A stretch of DNA of 64,000 nucleotides, taken from positions 1-64,000 of the forward strand of contig JALHLQ010000021.1 of NCBI GenBank assembly GCA_022844485.1, given 5' to 3'. The notes under the pieces are model-generated. The model had not been told where the DNA came from. It saw only the letters and a list, made by a program, of their open reading frames with translations, and did not search any database. This DNA comes from Xanthobacteraceae bacterium (GTDB lineage: Bacteria; Pseudomonadota; Alphaproteobacteria; Rhizobiales; Xanthobacteraceae). This document shows, one piece after another, positions 41,584 through 51,298 of this stretch. The position numbers and the translations under genes are program-made. Position 1 is the first letter of the stretch; the number at the start of each line of letters is the position of its first letter.

Positions 41584-43561
41584 ATGCGTTCTGTGCTCAG
41601 ACGCGTGCGTCTCACGCATAAAATCGCGGCCATCGGAGCGGCAGGCGTGCTCGGGCTTGTCGTGGTGGGGGTCGTCTATTTCATCGAAACGCGCTTGCAA
41701 GAGTCGTACTGACAAGGCCGCCGCGCAAGCGGTGAAGATGGCTGTCGAGTCCCACTATCTGAGCACATTCCTGCTCGAAGCCCGTCGGGCGGAGAAGGAC
41801 TTCTTGCTTCGGCTCGACGAGAAATATGCTGTCCGGCATGCAGAGGTCATGAATTCAGCGACGAGTTCGCTTGCACGATTCGAGCAAGGCCTCGCCGCAT
41901 TGAGACTGAACGAGCTGGCATCGCGCCTTGCCGCCGCAAAGGCGCTGGTGGAGCAGTATACCCATCACTTCAATACGCTGACTCAGCAGCAGAAAACTCT
42001 CGGACTGAATCAAAACAGCGGTCTCCAGGGGACGTTGCGCGCTTCGGTGCACGCCATCGAAACCAAGGCGAAGGAGTTGAAGGATTTCAAACTCGAAGCG
42101 GCAATGCTCACCATGCGACGCCACGAGAAGGATTACATGCTTCGGCGCGACATGCGCTACCAAGACGAGATGAAAAAGGCGGCAGCGGACTTCACGGCAA
42201 TCGTGAACGCGGCCGATATCCAGCAGCCGATCAAGGACGACCTCCTGCAGAGGCTCGCCGCCTATCAGCGCGACTTCTTCGCGTATATGGGCCTGACGCA
42301 GACAAACCTGCAGACGCAACGGGCGCTCTCCGATACCTACGCCAAGCTTGAGCCGGAACTCGAAGCCGTCAGTCAGCAAGTCGAGCGCAGCCGGTTCGAA
42401 AGCGAATCCGCCGCAGCGGCCGCGACCGCGCGGACCACGCTCGAAATTCAGATCATCATGGCCGCGATGACCATTCTGTTGGGGCTGATCGGGTACTTCG
42501 TCGGCCGCTCCATTTCGCGTCCGATGAAAGCGATCACGACCGCCATGCGAGAACTCGCGGCGGGCCGCCTGGAAACCGCCATTCCGGGGGTCGGCCGGAA
42601 GGACGAAATCGGCGAAATGGCCTCCGCGCTCGACGTCTTCAAGACGAACGCGCTTGATCGCGCACGGCTCGAAGCCGAACAGAAAGCCGCCGAGCAGCGC
42701 GCCGCCGCAGAACGCAAGGCCGAGTTGCAGAGGCTCGCCGACGCTTTCCAGTCGGCAGTCGGCACCATCGTCGAAACCGTATCCACCGCATCCAGCGAAC
42801 TCGAAACGGCTGCAAGCGTGCTGACCAGCACCGCGGCGCAGACCCAGCAGCTTTCGACCATCGTCGCATCCGCCTCGGAGGAAGCATCCTCGAACGTGCA
42901 ATCCGTCGCCTCGGCTTCGGAGGAACTCGGATCATCGGTGAACGAGATCAGCCGGCAGGTTCAGGAATCGAGCCGCATCGCGGCCGAAGCGGTGACGCAG
43001 GCCGACAAGACCGACTCGCGCATCACGGAATTGTCGCAAGCGGCGAGCCGGATCGGCGACGTGGTGAAGCTGATCACGGCCATCGCCGAGCAAACCAACC
43101 TGCTTGCGCTGAACGCCACGATTGAAGCCGCGCGCGCCGGAGAGGCCGGCCGCGGTTTCGCCGTCGTTGCGCAGGAGGTGAAAGCGCTCGCGTCACAGAC
43201 CGCCAAGGCGACGGACGAAATCTCCTCGCAAATCGCCGGAATGCAGGCGTCTACGGAGGGTTCGGTCGCCGCGATCAAGGAGATCGGCCAAACCATCGGG
43301 CGCATCTCGCAGATCGCCGGCGCCATTGCGACGGCGGTGGAGGAGCAGGGCGCGGCGACGCAGGAAATCGCGCGCAACGTGCAGCAGGCGGCGCAAGGGA
43401 CCGCGCAGGTCGCCGCCAATATCGGCGACGTGAACAAGGGCGCAGCGGCGACGGGGTCCGCATCCGAAAAAGTGCTCGCCTCGGCGCAGGCACTCTCTTC
43501 GCAAGACGGCATGCTCAAAGCCGAAGTCGAAAGCTTCCTCAAAACCGTGCGCGCGGCCTGA
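41584..43561 (+). pseudogene. Transmembrane methyl-accepting chemotaxis protein with a frameshift
   Basis: The start ATG at 41584 (after AGGGAGAAGG) opens the first membrane helix ([22 protein letters not shown]). The frame stops at TGA (41710-41712), while the +1 frame continues from there as [21 protein letters not shown] and on to the end. The remaining parts are complete: a helical periplasmic sensor with [11 protein letters not shown] repeats, a second helix ([18 protein letters not shown]), HAMP, and the signalling domain. A single skipped base would restore about 658 residues. Mutation, sequencing error or programmed +1 shift are all possible; I favour the first two. Confidence 0.85.
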
Positions 43562-43816
43562 CGGTTCGTCAGAACGGCTGCCGATTTTCCGCGCGTTCTT
43601 CCCCATCGCAGCTTCTCGCAGCTCTCGAACGGCGCGGCCGATCTTCGGTGGAACCTCGCCGTCGCCGGCGGCTTGAACCGGTGCGCCTGCGCCCGTGCCG
43701 ATCGGTCGGGCTTGGCGTGACGATCGCGTCATCACGATATGGTCAAATCGCAGGTCGAAAGCTTGTCCGATTTGATCAAATCACGATACGAATAGGGTGG
43801 AACCCGCTGGCCGGCG

Positions 43817-46438
43817 GTGTCGGAGACCTCTGTGACAGATCGCTCGAGTGAAAATGTAGCAAGTTCCTCGCGGCGGACGGATCAGGACCCGCATGTTCTG
43901 GCGCGCGCGCTCGGGCGGGCGCGCTGGGCGCTTGCGTGGGAGCGACTTTGGCCCTCCCTCGTTTCGGTGGCGGTGGCTGCCGGGCTGTTCCTTGCCGTCT
44001 CCTGGGCCGGTCTTTGGATATCGTTGCCGCCGCTCGGCCGGATCGTCGGTCTGTTTGCGTTTTTCGTCATTGTCGCGGTCGCGGCGATGCCGCTCTTGCG
44101 CTTCAGGTGGCCGAGCAGCTTCGAAGGGCTGCGGCGGCTCGACCGTGCGAGCGGCCGGCGACATCGTCCCGCGACGGCGGTGGTCGACGAACTTGCAACC
44201 GACCGCAGCGATCCGCTGTCGGCGGCGCTCTGGCAGGCTCACCTCGAGCGTGCGCAGGCCGCAGCCCGCGCAATCAAAGCCGGTCTTCCCAAGCCGAAGC
44301 TTGCCGAGCGTGATCCGATTGCATTCCGCGCGCTGGTCGTGTTGCTTGTGGTCGGGACGTTTTTCGCCTCGGCGGGCGAGCGCACAAAACGAATTACCGC
44401 CGCATTCGACTGGGCCGGGGTCATTCAGCCCTCGAATTTCCGCGTGGATGCCTGGGTGACGCCGCCGGCCTATACGGCGCGCGCGCCGCTCATTCTCCCG
44501 GGGTTGCGCCCCGGTGAGCGCGCACAGGCCCTCGGCACCCAGGCTGTGCCGGCAGGCAGTGTGCTCGTGATTCGCTCGACCGGGAACGTGAAGCTCCATG
44601 TCGTGACGGCCGGAGGATTGGAGGCGGTCGAGAGCGACAGCGCCGTGAGGTCGCCCGCGGGCACGGAGGAGCGGCGCTACACCATCCGTGACAACGGCAC
44701 CGTGACGCTGCGCGGGCTTTCCGATGACGTGAACTGGACGTTCGCCGCGATTCCTGACCGGCCGCCAACGGTCGCATTGGCCAAAGACCCCGAAGCGCAG
44801 GCGCGTGGCACACTGCAGTTCTCCTACAAGATCGAGGACGATTACGGGGTCGTCTCGGCGGAAGCCAAGCTCGCTCTGCCGTCGGGTCCACCCGCAGAGG
44901 GGGGGCGTACAACGCGCCCGCTCTTCAATGCCCCCGAATTTCCGCTCGTCTTGCCGCAACAGCGGACGCGATCGGGCGTCGGTCAAACAACGAAGGATCT
45001 GTCCGAGCATCCTTGGGCCGGCACCGATGTAGAAATGACGCTCGTCGCACGCGACGAGGCCGGGAACGAAGGGCGGAGCGCTCCGCACGAGTTCCGATTG
45101 CCCGAGCGCGTGTTCACCAAACCGATGGCGCGGGCTCTCATCGAGCAACGGCGTATCCTCGCGCTCGACGGCGACATGAAACCGAGAGTCCTGACCGCGC
45201 TCGACGCGCTGGCGATGGCGCCCGAGCAGTTCGGGATCGAGACCAATGTGTATCTCGGGCTTCGCTCGATTTTCTGGCAGCTTACACGCGCGCGCAAGGA
45301 TGACGCGCTTCGGGACGTGGTGACGCGCCTTTGGCAGATGGCCGTCAACATCGAAGACGGCAACGTCTCGGAGACGGAACAGGCCTTGCGTGCGGCGCAA
45401 GAGCGGCTTCGCGAGGCGCTCGAGCGCGGCGCGGGCGAGGAGGAAATCCGCAGGCTGATGGACGAATTGCGCGCGGCGCTTGACAAGTTCCTGCAGGCGC
45501 TTGCCGAAGAACTGCGCAAGAGCCCGCAGCAGCTCGCCCGCCCGCTCGATCCGAACGCCCGCCAGATCCGGCCGCAGGACCTCAAGAACATGCTCGACCG
45601 GCTGGAGAACCTGGCGCGCTCAGGGGCGAAAGACGCCGCTCGGCGACTCCTGGAGGAACTGCAGTCCTTGCTGGAAAACCTGCAGACGGCGCGGCCGGGG
45701 GGCGAAGACGGCGACATGGACGACGACATGTCGGCGCTCAACGAACTGGGCGAGATGATCCGGCGGCAGCAGCAGTTGCGCGACCGCACATTCCGGCAAG
45801 GCCAGGATCAGCGACGGCAGGGTCAACGCGGCCAGCGCGGCCAGCGGCAGCAGGGCCAAGACGGCGAGCAAGGCGAGGAGGGGTTCGGCGACCTGCAACA
45901 GAATCAGCAAGCGCTGCGGGAACAGCTCAACAAGCTCCTCGAAGAGCTGCGCAAGCGTGGCCAGATGGGACAGCGCGGGCAGCAGGGTCAACGCGGGCAG
46001 CAGCAAGGCCAACGCGGCCAGGGCCAGGATCCGGGCGAAGGGCTGGAAGGCGCCGAGGGCGCGATGCGCGACGCCGAAGGCCAGTTGGGCGACGGGAATG
46101 CCGACGGCGCCGTCGAGTCGCAAGGCCGTGCGCTGGAGGCGCTGCGACGAGGCGCGCAGGGACTCGCGCAGCAGATGCAGCAAGACGGCCAAGGGCAGGG
46201 GCCCGGCCAGAATCGCCCCGGCCGCACCGGGCCGGCGCGCGCTCAGCAAGATACCGATCCGCTCGGACGGCCGCTGCGCGGGCGCGAATACGGCGACGAT
46301 GTCACGGTGAAGGTGCCGGGGGAGATCGATGTGCAACGCGCGCGGCGCATCCTGGAAGAGTTGCGCCGACGGTTTGGCGACCCGCTCCGTCCGCAGCTCG
46401 AGCTCGATTACATCGAGCGGCTCCTCAGGGACTTCTGA
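43817..46438 (+). CDS. TIGR02302/DUF4175 family envelope protein
   Basis: The 873-residue protein has two or three membrane helices near the N-terminus (about 48-95 and 172-188), a long extracytoplasmic middle with IQPSNFRVDAWVTPPAYT and PPTVALAKDPE, an alpha-helical part (about 440-640), and a Gln/Gly/Arg-rich tail (about 658-810) of GQRGQ-like units. It ends with a conserved segment, VPGEIDVQRARRILEELRRR. The family is restricted to alphaproteobacteria and has no defined function. The start is GTG; a second GTG 18 bases on is possible. Confidence 0.88.
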   Translation: MSETSVTDRSSENVASSSRRTDQDPHVLARALGRARWALAWERLWPSLVSVAVAAGLFLAVSWAGLWISLPPLGRIVGLFAFFVIVAVAAMPLLRFRWPSSFEGLRRLDRASGRRHRPATAVVDELATDRSDPLSAALWQAHLERAQAAARAIKAGLPKPKLAERDPIAFRALVVLLVVGTFFASAGERTKRITAAFDWAGVIQPSNFRVDAWVTPPAYTARAPLILPGLRPGERAQALGTQAVPAGSVLVIRSTGNVKLHVVTAGGLEAVESDSAVRSPAGTEERRYTIRDNGTVTLRGLSDDVNWTFAAIPDRPPTVALAKDPEAQARGTLQFSYKIEDDYGVVSAEAKLALPSGPPAEGGRTTRPLFNAPEFPLVLPQQRTRSGVGQTTKDLSEHPWAGTDVEMTLVARDEAGNEGRSAPHEFRLPERVFTKPMARALIEQRRILALDGDMKPRVLTALDALAMAPEQFGIETNVYLGLRSIFWQLTRARKDDALRDVVTRLWQMAVNIEDGNVSETEQALRAAQERLREALERGAGEEEIRRLMDELRAALDKFLQALAEELRKSPQQLARPLDPNARQIRPQDLKNMLDRLENLARSGAKDAARRLLEELQSLLENLQTARPGGEDGDMDDDMSALNELGEMIRRQQQLRDRTFRQGQDQRRQGQRGQRGQRQQGQDGEQGEEGFGDLQQNQQALREQLNKLLEELRKRGQMGQRGQQGQRGQQQGQRGQGQDPGEGLEGAEGAMRDAEGQLGDGNADGAVESQGRALEALRRGAQGLAQQMQQDGQGQGPGQNRPGRTGPARAQQDTDPLGRPLRGREYGDDVTVKVPGEIDVQRARRILEELRRRFGDPLRPQLELDYIERLLRDF

Positions 46439-46451
46439 CCGCGTTCAAGGT

Positions 46452-46814
46452 TCAGGCAAGCGCCGCAGAGACGGCGGCACGAAGCTCATCCAGCGTAAAG
46501 GGCTTGGAAATGACACCCTGAATGAGCTGGTCGAGCCCGTGGGCGCGTTCGCGCTGATCGGCGTAACCCGTCATCAGGAGAACGCGTGTTCGAGGATGAT
46601 CCCGGGCGGCGGCGAGAGAGAGCGCGATCCCATCCATGATCGGCATTTTGATGTCCGCCAGAAGGAGGTCGAAGGCGGCGGGGCTTTGCTCAAGAATGTC
46701 AAGCGCTGCAGCCCCGTCTGCAGCCGACACCGTCTCGTGCCCTGCCTCACGCAGCGCCCGTTGCACCAGGAGCCGCAGCGCTTCTTCGTCCTCGGCGACC
46801 AGAATGCGAGCCAT
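46452..46814 (-). CDS. Single-domain response regulator (CpdR-like)
   Basis: The 120-residue receiver has the acidic pocket (Glu8, Asp9), phosphoacceptor Asp54 in LLLADIKMP, Thr in LLMTGYAD and Lys104 in SKPF, with no output domain. The MTGYADQRERAHGLD segment resembles CpdR-type regulators that steer ClpXP proteolysis in alphaproteobacteria. That specific role is inference. It starts one base after the stop of the zinc-ribbon gene. Confidence 0.88.
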   Translation of the reverse strand: MARILVAEDEEALRLLVQRALREAGHETVSAADGAAALDILEQSPAAFDLLLADIKMPIMDGIALSLAAARDHPRTRVLLMTGYADQRERAHGLDQLIQGVISKPFTLDELRAAVSAALA

Positions 46815-46815
46815 T

Positions 46816-47805
46816 TTACTGGGGTCGCTTCGGCTCGCCCGGGCCATTCGGCGGATTCAAATTCGTATTCCCACCGGCGATAGCGTCGCGCTTGTTGAAG
46901 AATCGAATCAGCACGTGTTGGCCTTCGGCGGGCGGAGAGGCTAGCCGGGATCGGAAGGCAAGCTTCTCGCCCGGGCCGAGCTGTTCGCGGGGTGCGAGCG
47001 CCGTCCACGTATAAACCTCCCGCCCCGTGGCGTCTCGAAGCGAAAACCGCAGGCGAGGAATATCGATTGTGCGCCGGGTCACGTTCACCAGAGTTCCCTC
47101 CACATTCAAAATGGCGACGTCCTCTTGGAGGTCCTTGACGCTCTTGATCTGCTCGAAGGCCAGTCCACGCAGGTTCACCGACAAACCGACCGCGCTGAAT
47201 ACGGCGGCAGTTTGCGGATAGGCGCTCACGATCGAGTAGCGGAAGTTTATCAGCAGGCCGAGGCTCGCTGCGAGAACCAGCACAACCGCCCACATCGGAA
47301 TAACAGGCCAGCGAAACGCAGCCTTTCGTTTCGCGCGCTGCGCTCGCCGGGCGCGCTCGCGGCGGGCCGCGATCGCCTCGATGTCTTCGTGCGGAGCGGC
47401 CCGGGCTTCGATCTCCGCTGCCGGAGCCTCAATGAGGCTCGGCAGAGGAATCGCTGACTCGACAACAACATGGTCGAATTCGGGAGAGGCTATGGACGGA
47501 GCATCAAACGCCTGCGGTACTTGCGCTTCAGCACCCGGGAGGGGCCGAGCCGAGGCGGCGGAGAGGCTTTCGCCGGGGACGGGTCGCGGGATCCGTCCGG
47601 CCACACCCCACATCGGGACCCCGTTCTCTTCGCCGCCCATGCCGCCTGCCAGGGCGTCTTGCGTCAGATTGGCGGTCACCACATTGTCCACGGTGGCGAG
47701 CCACACGGATTTGCATCGCGAGCAGCGGACCTGACGGCCCGAGGGCCCCAGCATCGAGAGTTCGATGCGGTATGACGTCGAGCAGCTTGGACAGACGATC
47801 ATCAT
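46816..47805 (-). CDS. Zinc-ribbon (MJ0042) / DUF3426 membrane protein
   Basis: The 329-residue protein begins with a zinc ribbon (Cys5, Cys8, Cys28, Cys31), has a long low-complexity Ala/Pro/Glu region, a single membrane helix (about 168-188) and a C-terminal DUF3426-like beta domain with the NVEGTLVNVTRRTIDIPRL segment. The zinc ribbon would be cytoplasmic. It sits divergently from ftsE and just upstream of the response regulator, an arrangement common in this group. Confidence 0.88.
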   Translation of the reverse strand: MMIVCPSCSTSYRIELSMLGPSGRQVRCSRCKSVWLATVDNVVTANLTQDALAGGMGGEENGVPMWGVAGRIPRPVPGESLSAASARPLPGAEAQVPQAFDAPSIASPEFDHVVVESAIPLPSLIEAPAAEIEARAAPHEDIEAIAARRERARRAQRAKRKAAFRWPVIPMWAVVLVLAASLGLLINFRYSIVSAYPQTAAVFSAVGLSVNLRGLAFEQIKSVKDLQEDVAILNVEGTLVNVTRRTIDIPRLRFSLRDATGREVYTWTALAPREQLGPGEKLAFRSRLASPPAEGQHVLIRFFNKRDAIAGGNTNLNPPNGPGEPKRPQ

Positions 47806-48117
47806 GGGGCAAATCTGAGGCGCATTCCTGCTTCGGACCGTAGCAGCGGTCCGTTAAGGAAGCGGAAACCATAGGACCGGCCTGGGGGCTCCAGGTTGCC
47901 CGAAAACCGGTTCCCACTTTTCGGGATCATGCTCTATGAGCATGATCTTGCCCGAAAACCGGTTCCCACTTTTCGGGATCATGCTCTATGAGCATGATCT
48001 TGCCCGAAAACCGGTTCCCACTTTTCGGGATCATGCTCTATGAGCACGGTGACCTTGCCACTATTAACGAAAGCTTAATGCGGCCGGCCCGACACCGGTG
48101 GAGACACGGAGACAAGC
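47806..48117. other. Divergent intergenic region upstream of ftsE, mostly tandem repeat
   Basis: Of 312 bases, about half is the 52-base tandem repeat. The remainder should contain promoters for the zinc-ribbon gene and ftsEX. I see no small gene. Confidence 0.6.
47896..48046. repeat. Three tandem copies of a 52-base palindromic unit
   Basis: The units start at 47896, 47948 and 48000 with an exact 52-base period and no mismatch I can see until 48046. Each unit holds two palindromes: CCCGAAAA with TTTTCGGG, and ATCATGCTC with GAGCATGAT. The CCGGTTCCCACTTTTCGGGA core is a dispersed element in Bradyrhizobium-like genomes; a diverged copy is at 58190. It lies 72 bases before ftsE. Confidence 0.92.
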
Positions 48118-48777
48118 TTGGTCCGATTCGAAAACGTGGGATTGCGATACGGCCTGGGATCCGAGGTCCTTCGCGATGTGTCGTTCCATGTTGACCCGCA
48201 TTCGTTTCAGTTCCTTACGGGCCCGTCGGGTGCAGGGAAGACATCGCTGCTGCGCCTCCTGTTTCTGGCATTGCGGCCGACGCGAGGGCTGATCACGCTG
48301 TTCGGCCACGACCTGTCGCGGCTCTCAACCGATGCGATGGCCACGTTGCGGCGGCGGATCGGGATCGTTTTTCAGGATTTCCGGCTGCTCGACCACCTGA
48401 CCACCTATGAGAACATCGCGCTGCCGCTCCGCGTTCTCGGGCGCGACGAGGCCAGCTATCGTGAGGAGGTCATCGAACTCCTTCATTGGGTCGGCCTCGG
48501 CGAGCGCATCTGGGCGCTGCCGCCTGTGCTGTCCGGCGGCGAGAAACAGCGCGCGGCCATTGCGCGCGCCGTGATCGGGCGGCCGCAGCTTCTGCTGGCC
48601 GACGAGCCGACCGGAAACGTCGACCCCAACCTCGCCCGGCGGCTCTTGCGGCTTTTCATCGAACTGCACAAGTCCGGCACGTCGGTTGTGATCGCCACCC
48701 ACGACATCGGCCTCATGGACCAGTACGATGCCCGGCGGCTCGTTCTCCACGAGGGCCGGCTGCATGTCTACGACTGA
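48118..48777 (+). CDS. ftsE: Cell division ATP-binding protein FtsE
   Basis: The 219-residue ABC ATPase has Walker A GPSGAGKT, Q-loop VFQDFRLLDHLTTYENIALPLRV (the FtsE-specific segment), signature LSGGEKQR and Walker B LLLADEPTGNVD. With FtsX it controls peptidoglycan hydrolase action at the division site. The start is TTG, before the conserved VRFENVGLRYG. The ftsX start lies 14 bases inside it. Confidence 0.95.
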   Translation: MVRFENVGLRYGLGSEVLRDVSFHVDPHSFQFLTGPSGAGKTSLLRLLFLALRPTRGLITLFGHDLSRLSTDAMATLRRRIGIVFQDFRLLDHLTTYENIALPLRVLGRDEASYREEVIELLHWVGLGERIWALPPVLSGGEKQRAAIARAVIGRPQLLLADEPTGNVDPNLARRLLRLFIELHKSGTSVVIATHDIGLMDQYDARRLVLHEGRLHVYD

Positions 48778-49750
48778 GACGGACATGGCGCTCGCCGACA
48801 TCCCACACCACGGCACGGAAGAGACCGTCAGCGAAAGGCGAATGGCGGGGATGCCGCGCCGCGAGGCGTCGATTGTGCCGGCCGACTCCATCGCCGGACG
48901 GGCGCTCGTGGCCGTGATCGCCATCATGTCCTTTCTTGCGGCCGCCACCCTCGGCACCGTGGTGCTCGTGCGGGGAGCGGCTGTCGAATGGCAAGGGGCG
49001 GTGGCGCGCGAAGTCACCATTCAGGTTCGCCCTCAGGAGGGGCGCAGCATCGAGGCTGACGTTGCGCGCGCGGCCGATGTCGCAAAGAGCGTTCCCGGCG
49101 TGTTTGACGTTCGGACCTTCTCCCGGGAGGAATCGACGCGCCTGCTCGAGCCGTGGCTCGGGAGCGGTCTTGCGGTTGCCGATTTGCCGGTGCCGCGGAT
49201 CATCGTCATCAAGCTCGACCCGGACGCTCCGCCGAATTTCAGCGCGCTGCGGAAGAACCTGTCAGATCGCGTTCCGAGCGCCAGCCTCGATGATCATCGT
49301 GCCTGGGTGGAGCGCATGCGCACCATGACAGCGACAGCCGTCGCCATCGGGCTTGCGGTGTTGATGCTGGTGGTGGCGGCCACCATGCTCTCCGTCATGT
49401 TTGCGACGCGGGGGGCGATGTCGACCAATCGGCCAGTCCTTGAGGTCTTGCATTTCGTGGGCGCCAGAAATTCGTTCATCGCAGCCGAGTTCCAACGCCA
49501 TTTCCTCTTGCTCGGGCTCAAGGGCGGCGCACTGGGCGGCGGCGCGGCGATGTTCGTGTTTCTCATGGTCAACGTGGTGCGGAAGTTATTCCCAGGAGGG
49601 GACGACGGCGAGGTCACCACTCTGTTCGGAAGTTTCTCGCTTGGTCTCGCCGGATATGGCGCTATCGTGGGCCTGGTTGTTCTGATTGCGGCCGTGACGG
49701 CGGCAACATCGCGGCTGACGGTCAGGCACACGCTCCGAGCGATGGAGTAG
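48764..49750 (+). CDS. ftsX: Cell division protein FtsX
   Basis: The 328-residue membrane protein has four helices. The first (about 47-68, ALVAVIAIMSFLAAATLGTVV) is followed by a periplasmic loop that would bind the cell-wall hydrolase activator. The C-terminal three-helix permease domain includes NRPVLEVLHFVGARNSFIAAEFQRHF. The start overlaps ftsE, which fits coupled production. Confidence 0.92.
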   Translation: MSTTETDMALADIPHHGTEETVSERRMAGMPRREASIVPADSIAGRALVAVIAIMSFLAAATLGTVVLVRGAAVEWQGAVAREVTIQVRPQEGRSIEADVARAADVAKSVPGVFDVRTFSREESTRLLEPWLGSGLAVADLPVPRIIVIKLDPDAPPNFSALRKNLSDRVPSASLDDHRAWVERMRTMTATAVAIGLAVLMLVVAATMLSVMFATRGAMSTNRPVLEVLHFVGARNSFIAAEFQRHFLLLGLKGGALGGGAAMFVFLMVNVVRKLFPGGDDGEVTTLFGSFSLGLAGYGAIVGLVVLIAAVTAATSRLTVRHTLRAME

Positions 49751-49804
49751 GTTTGAGTTCAGTGGCAAGCGTCGCCCAATGATCGCAGGCTGGACCCGGG
49801 TTTC

Positions 49805-50509
49805 ATGCAAGCTGTCGACCGGAAGGCGGACAAGAAGGGTGACGCGGGGAAACCCCGCCGTCGCTGGCCGCGCGCTCTGGCGGGACTGAGCCGCGCCATC
49901 GGCCTCATGACCCTGACGGCAGGTTTTGGCATCGGACTCGGGTTTGCCTGGTTTGTCGGCCGCATCCCGACCGAGGAAGTCAGCATCGAGCGGAATGCCG
50001 ATGGAATCGTGGTTCTCACGGGAGGCGCGTCGCGCATCACCGATGCCATCGAATTGCTCGCTGCAGGAAAAGGAAAGCGCCTGCTGATCAGCGGAGTCCA
50101 CTATTCGACCACGCGAAGCGAAATCGCACGGCTCGTCCCGGCCTATGAGAGGCTGTTCAAGTGCTGCATCGATCTTGATCGGTCGGCGGTAAATACCGTC
50201 GGCAATGCCGTGGAGACCCGCCGCTGGGCGCGCGAGCGTGAATTTCGTTCGCTGATTGTCGTGACGTCGAGCTACCACGTTCCGCGATCAATGGCGGAAT
50301 TGTCGCGCCAGCTTCCCGATGTGACGCTGATTTCCTACCCCGTCGTCACTGAAAGATTGCGGGTGGGGTCGTGGTGGACCAGTCCTCCTGCGCTGCGCTT
50401 ACTGTTCACCGAGTATGTCAAATACGTCGTCGCACAGGTGCGGATGCGCATCGGGCCGTCCGAACTGGCGACGGGACTCGCGGGCGGGGTCGACGAGCGT
50501 AAGGGATGA
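49805..50509 (+). CDS. YdcF/SanA-family DUF218 membrane protein
   Basis: The 234-residue protein has one N-terminal membrane helix (about 33-52) and a periplasmic DUF218 domain with GIVVLTGGASRITDAIELL, LLISGV, NTVGNAVETRRWA and IVVTSSYHVPRSMAELSR. The family acts in envelope polysaccharide or vancomycin-barrier functions. It overlaps plsC by ATGA and follows ftsX by 54 bases. Confidence 0.9.
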   Translation: MQAVDRKADKKGDAGKPRRRWPRALAGLSRAIGLMTLTAGFGIGLGFAWFVGRIPTEEVSIERNADGIVVLTGGASRITDAIELLAAGKGKRLLISGVHYSTTRSEIARLVPAYERLFKCCIDLDRSAVNTVGNAVETRRWAREREFRSLIVVTSSYHVPRSMAELSRQLPDVTLISYPVVTERLRVGSWWTSPPALRLLFTEYVKYVVAQVRMRIGPSELATGLAGGVDERKG

Positions 50510-51297
50510 GCGCATCGTGGCCCGAAACGTCGCGCAATGCATCGGCTCCTAGGCAGCGGTCGCCTGACATCGAAATCATCGTCAGGTCGCTCGTGTTCAA
50601 CGTCGCCTTCTATCTGGTGACTCTCCTTTATCTCGTTGCGGCGCTTCCCACCTTTCTCATGTCGCGCCACGGAATTCTTGGCATCGCCTGGATCTGGTCC
50701 CACACCGTTCTGCAGCTCTTGCGCATCGTCTGCAACATGCAGGTCGAATGGCGCGGGCTGGATAGGATTCCTCCTGGACCGCTCCTGGTCGCCAGCAAGC
50801 ACCAATCCGCTTGGGAGGTCTTCGGACTCATTGTGCTGTTCCCCGACTTCGCTTTCATCCTCAAGCGCGAACTGCAATGGATACCCTGGTTCGGGTGGTA
50901 CACGATCAAGGCCCGGATGATTCCGGTGATCCGCGGCGCGCGCTCAAAGGCGCTTGCTGCCCTGACGGAGTCGGTCAGCCGTGAACTCGCGGCAGGCCGC
51001 CAGATCATCATCTTTCCGGAAGGCACGCGGCGCTCACCCGGAGCGGAGCCGGCCTACAAATACGGCATCGTTCATCTCTACGCGACAACCGGCGCAACCT
51101 GCCTGCCGATCGCGCTGAATTCAGGCTTGTTCTGGCCTCGCCGATCGTTTCTGCGTTATCCGGGAAAGGTCATTATCGAGGTTCTCGATCCGATTCCGCC
51201 CGGGCTCGATCCGGGTGCTTTCGCCGCGCGTCTGCAAAGCGCGATCGAGCCGGCCAGCGCGCGGCTCCTCCTCGAGGCGACCGAAGGACGATCATGA
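50506..51297 (+). CDS. plsC: 1-acyl-sn-glycerol-3-phosphate acyltransferase
   Basis: The 263-residue inner-membrane enzyme makes phosphatidic acid. It has an N-terminal hydrophobic anchor (about 28-52), the catalytic box as KHQSAWE (HX4E rather than the usual HX4D) and the glycerophosphate-binding FPEGTRRSPG, then LPIALNSGLFWPRR. The Glu in the box is a conservative change seen in rhizobial forms. It is coupled to the YdcF-like gene. Confidence 0.92.
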   Translation: MSASWPETSRNASAPRQRSPDIEIIVRSLVFNVAFYLVTLLYLVAALPTFLMSRHGILGIAWIWSHTVLQLLRIVCNMQVEWRGLDRIPPGPLLVASKHQSAWEVFGLIVLFPDFAFILKRELQWIPWFGWYTIKARMIPVIRGARSKALAALTESVSRELAAGRQIIIFPEGTRRSPGAEPAYKYGIVHLYATTGATCLPIALNSGLFWPRRSFLRYPGKVIIEVLDPIPPGLDPGAFAARLQSAIEPASARLLLEATEGRS

Positions 51298-51298
51298 G

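Noticed and set aside
47896-48046. CRISPR array
   Set aside because: The 52-base units follow each other directly without variable spacers, and no cas gene is present.
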